Source of the DNA: Flammula alnicola
Taxonomy: Eukaryota; Basidiomycota; Agaricomycetes; Agaricales; Strophariaceae
Assembly (NCBI GenBank): GCA_015499995.1
Contig: JADNRV010000027.1
Location: forward strand, 186,001-250,000
Direction of reading: 5' to 3'
Length of the DNA stretch: 64,000 nt
The position numbers and the translations under genes were made by a program. Positions 62,110 to 64,000 of the stretch are shown piece after piece. Under the pieces are notes generated by a model, which was given only the letters and a program-made list of their open reading frames with translations, was not told the origin of the DNA and ran no database searches. Every line of letters begins with the position of its first letter. Position 1 is the first letter of the stretch.

Positions 62110-62611
62110 TCACTCCTGCCGTCGCGCGTACATCCACAAGGTTTAGATGATGATAGATGATCGGCCCTTGCATAAAATTACCCTGGCTGCTTGTTTTTTT
62201 CCTTTTCTTCTTCTGATCTTGCTCTTGCTCCTGCTCCTCTTTTTGCATCGCATCTGCACGTACATATATATTTGCTATCAACTATATATCCCCTCGGATA
62301 TCTCTTAAAATTCTGTGCATTTGTTGTTTGGTTATTTTTCCTTCCATGTACACAAAATATAGAAACATCCAGTTTTTTTTATCTCTGTAAACCTTCGTCT
62401 GTCGTCGTGATTTTCGTTTTGAGGTGGGCTTGTTGGATGTGAACTTTGGATCTAGTAGCGGATGTTGAACGCATACATCCATGTGCCTTAGATAGTTTGA
62501 AAGAAAAAACGCAATGGGCTCGATCATGAACGTCTCTCTTCTTTACATAAGTCTTTGATTGGACTCGCAAGAATCAATGGGCAGGCGCAAGGCGCATATA
62601 TTGACAAGGGT
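62110..62611. other. Intergenic region between convergent genes
   Basis: T-rich 3' flanks of DAHP synthase and RRP42; no gene. Confidence 0.5.
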
Positions 62612-63834
62612 TCAAAATTTGGTCCTCTCTTTCACTTTACTCACATTCTCTTCTTTGAGTTTCGTGTTCAGAGAATGCCATACATCGCGGGCGTATTTTT
62701 GTGCGGACTAAAAATCAGAAAGTTATCAAGCTGTCCCATTGGATCGAAGGATAATAATGCTTACATTGAGGAGCTCTGCGAGTTGAGTAGAGGTCAGTTC
62801 ACCGTTTCCGAGTGTCCGCGAGCCTTGTATCCAAGCCGCTTGGGACGAAGAGTCGAAGGCAAACATCAAGAGGAGGCGGAGTGGTGTTGCAGCTTCTTCT
62901 GCTAATGTCGCATCGAGGAAGTGTGTTGGATGTACCTATGACAAGATAAAACAAGTTCAATCTTGAGTGTAGAGGGTATTTTGAAATGGAACCCACAAGA
63001 TTTAAAGTGATACAAACAGGCCAGTTCTGTCTGCCGTCGAGCGTTTCGCCTTCATCCCAGTAGTCCGGAAGCTCAAAATCCGTGGCATGTTGGATTTGAC
63101 GCGTGTCGAATCCACTAACAACTTCTTCGTCTACGTCCATATCGCCCGCACCGCCCGTTTTGCCGCCAACAACCGCAGATGAGCTTGTTTTCCTGGCTTT
63201 GTACTCAACGCTTCTCGTCCGTGGCACCTTTGTATCCCAAAGCGCTGCCCTCGCGGCCATGAAGATCGCATCGTAGATGTTTCCCGAGTCCACAAGGACG
63301 ACGAGGTCAAGATTCAGTAGCCACGATTTCTTGCCCCGTAGGATCCCAAGATTTTTAGGGTGCAGAGACGGATGGGTAAGGGTCTCGTTCAGGATCGTCG
63401 TCATGTCATATTGCAGGTCGTCGAGCGCCGAGGACGAGAGGTGTGGGTAGGCGGCCGGAGAGCTACCTTGCGGTTCAAGTTTTTAGTTTTTCCAACTTGG
63501 TTTTTTGTGCAGCGACACTGCAGACGATTCACGAAACGACCTACCAAGTCACACTGCACGCCATCCTGCCGCCTTCGACACCCCCACCGCCTTGTTCGAT
63601 GGTCTCTACCTCTAATTTCGTCGCGGCCAGTACTTCTGTTCCGCCTGAGCCATCGTGTGGATTCCGTCCGATGCTGAACCGTGCACTGCCATTGGCTAGA
63701 GGCGCGATGCCTGTCTCGAGCGCGATTGTTCGGAAATCCTGCAAGGACCGACCATCTGCGCGCGAAGGTGGGTTTGCGAGGAATCCAGCTTGTATGTACG
63801 ACTTTTCAGCCTTGGATATCGAGGTTGAGGTCAT
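62612..63834 (-). CDS. RRP42: Exosome core subunit Rrp42 (EXOSC7-like)
   Basis: Start MTSTSISKAEKSYIQAGFLA at 63834 (an ATG 12 nt upstream is also in frame). RNase PH fold: RADGRSLQDFRTIALETGIA, GTEVLAATKLEVE, CSPAAYPHLSSSALDDLQYD, LVVLVDSGNIYDAIFMAARA, ALWDTKVPRTRSVEYKARK, NWPVCITLNL, VHPTHFLDATLAEEAATPLR, and the C-terminal helix SAQKYARDVWHSLNTKLKEE; stop TGA at 62614-62612. A conserved but catalytically inactive ring subunit of the RNA exosome, nucleus and cytosol. Exons join in phase at the borders checked; the intron after the first exon ends at an AAGGTAG acceptor. Confidence 0.9.
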
Positions 63835-64000
63835 GGTTGATTGCAAGTAACCAGAGCGGTCAATGGTTTTTTGATTTCAGGTCATGCCCGGATTTAGACT
63901 CTCGCCCCATCTAATCTGACGATGCTTTACATCACAAAGGCGAAATCGAGTCCCATGTCACTCTACTGAACTGCTAGTAATAAGTATGCCATAAAAATTG
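63835..64000. promoter_or_regulatory. Upstream region of RRP42
   Basis: Short upstream flank, no further coding sequence seen before the window ends. Confidence 0.4.

Overview
The window is nuclear DNA of a filamentous basidiomycete, most likely an agaricomycete. Genes are compact and interrupted by many 45-75 nt introns with GTRNGT donors, CTNAC/CTGAC branch sites and YAG acceptors. Several protein families are typical of mushrooms: a divergent p21-activated kinase, ATP-grasp proteins, a GC-AG-spliced kinase family and a cysteine-module PARP. No rRNA, tRNA, CRISPR, operon or clear intact transposon was seen. All gene calls are from reading translations and splice signals by eye.

Layout: 1-4900 is gene-poor and opens with a decayed tandem repeat carrying intron-like signals. 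4975-7756 (-) is an unrecognised multi-exon gene with duplicated exon/intron blocks. 8237-15333 (+) is a ~2000-residue CRIB/STE20-like kinase with altered catalytic motifs. 15674-23392 (-) is UTP10/HEATR1 (90S pre-ribosome). 23624-23857 (+) is a 57-residue spliced ORF. 23899-25191 (-) is a BAG/IQ co-chaperone. 25889-27425 (+) and 27422-29207 (-) are a convergent ATP-grasp/FAD-oxidoreductase pair. 29898-33060 holds small unrecognised genes and a fragment. 34245-35364 (+) is a CRIB-only paralogue of the kinase N-terminus, followed by a second, unrelated kinase (35960-37146, +). 37410-43616 (-) is APC1.

The right third holds a PARP-type ADP-ribosyltransferase with four Cys modules (45464-47278, +), a multi-pass membrane protein (48447-51507, +), a microbial-type PARG-like protein (51721-52944, -), eIF5A (-) divergent from a two-LIM protein (+), a PIH1 R2TP protein (-), DAHP synthase (+) containing a 4-nt exon, and exosome RRP42 (-).

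Common themes: ribosome and RNA metabolism (UTP10, eIF5A, RRP42, PIH1), cell cycle (APC1), and ADP-ribose chemistry (a candidate writer and a candidate eraser or reader about 4.4 kb apart). Many reading-frame breaks across unrelated genes, including essential ones, look like homopolymers one base too short. I therefore treat most frameshifts as probable sequence errors rather than pseudogene decay. Exact exon ends are given only where I could check phase.
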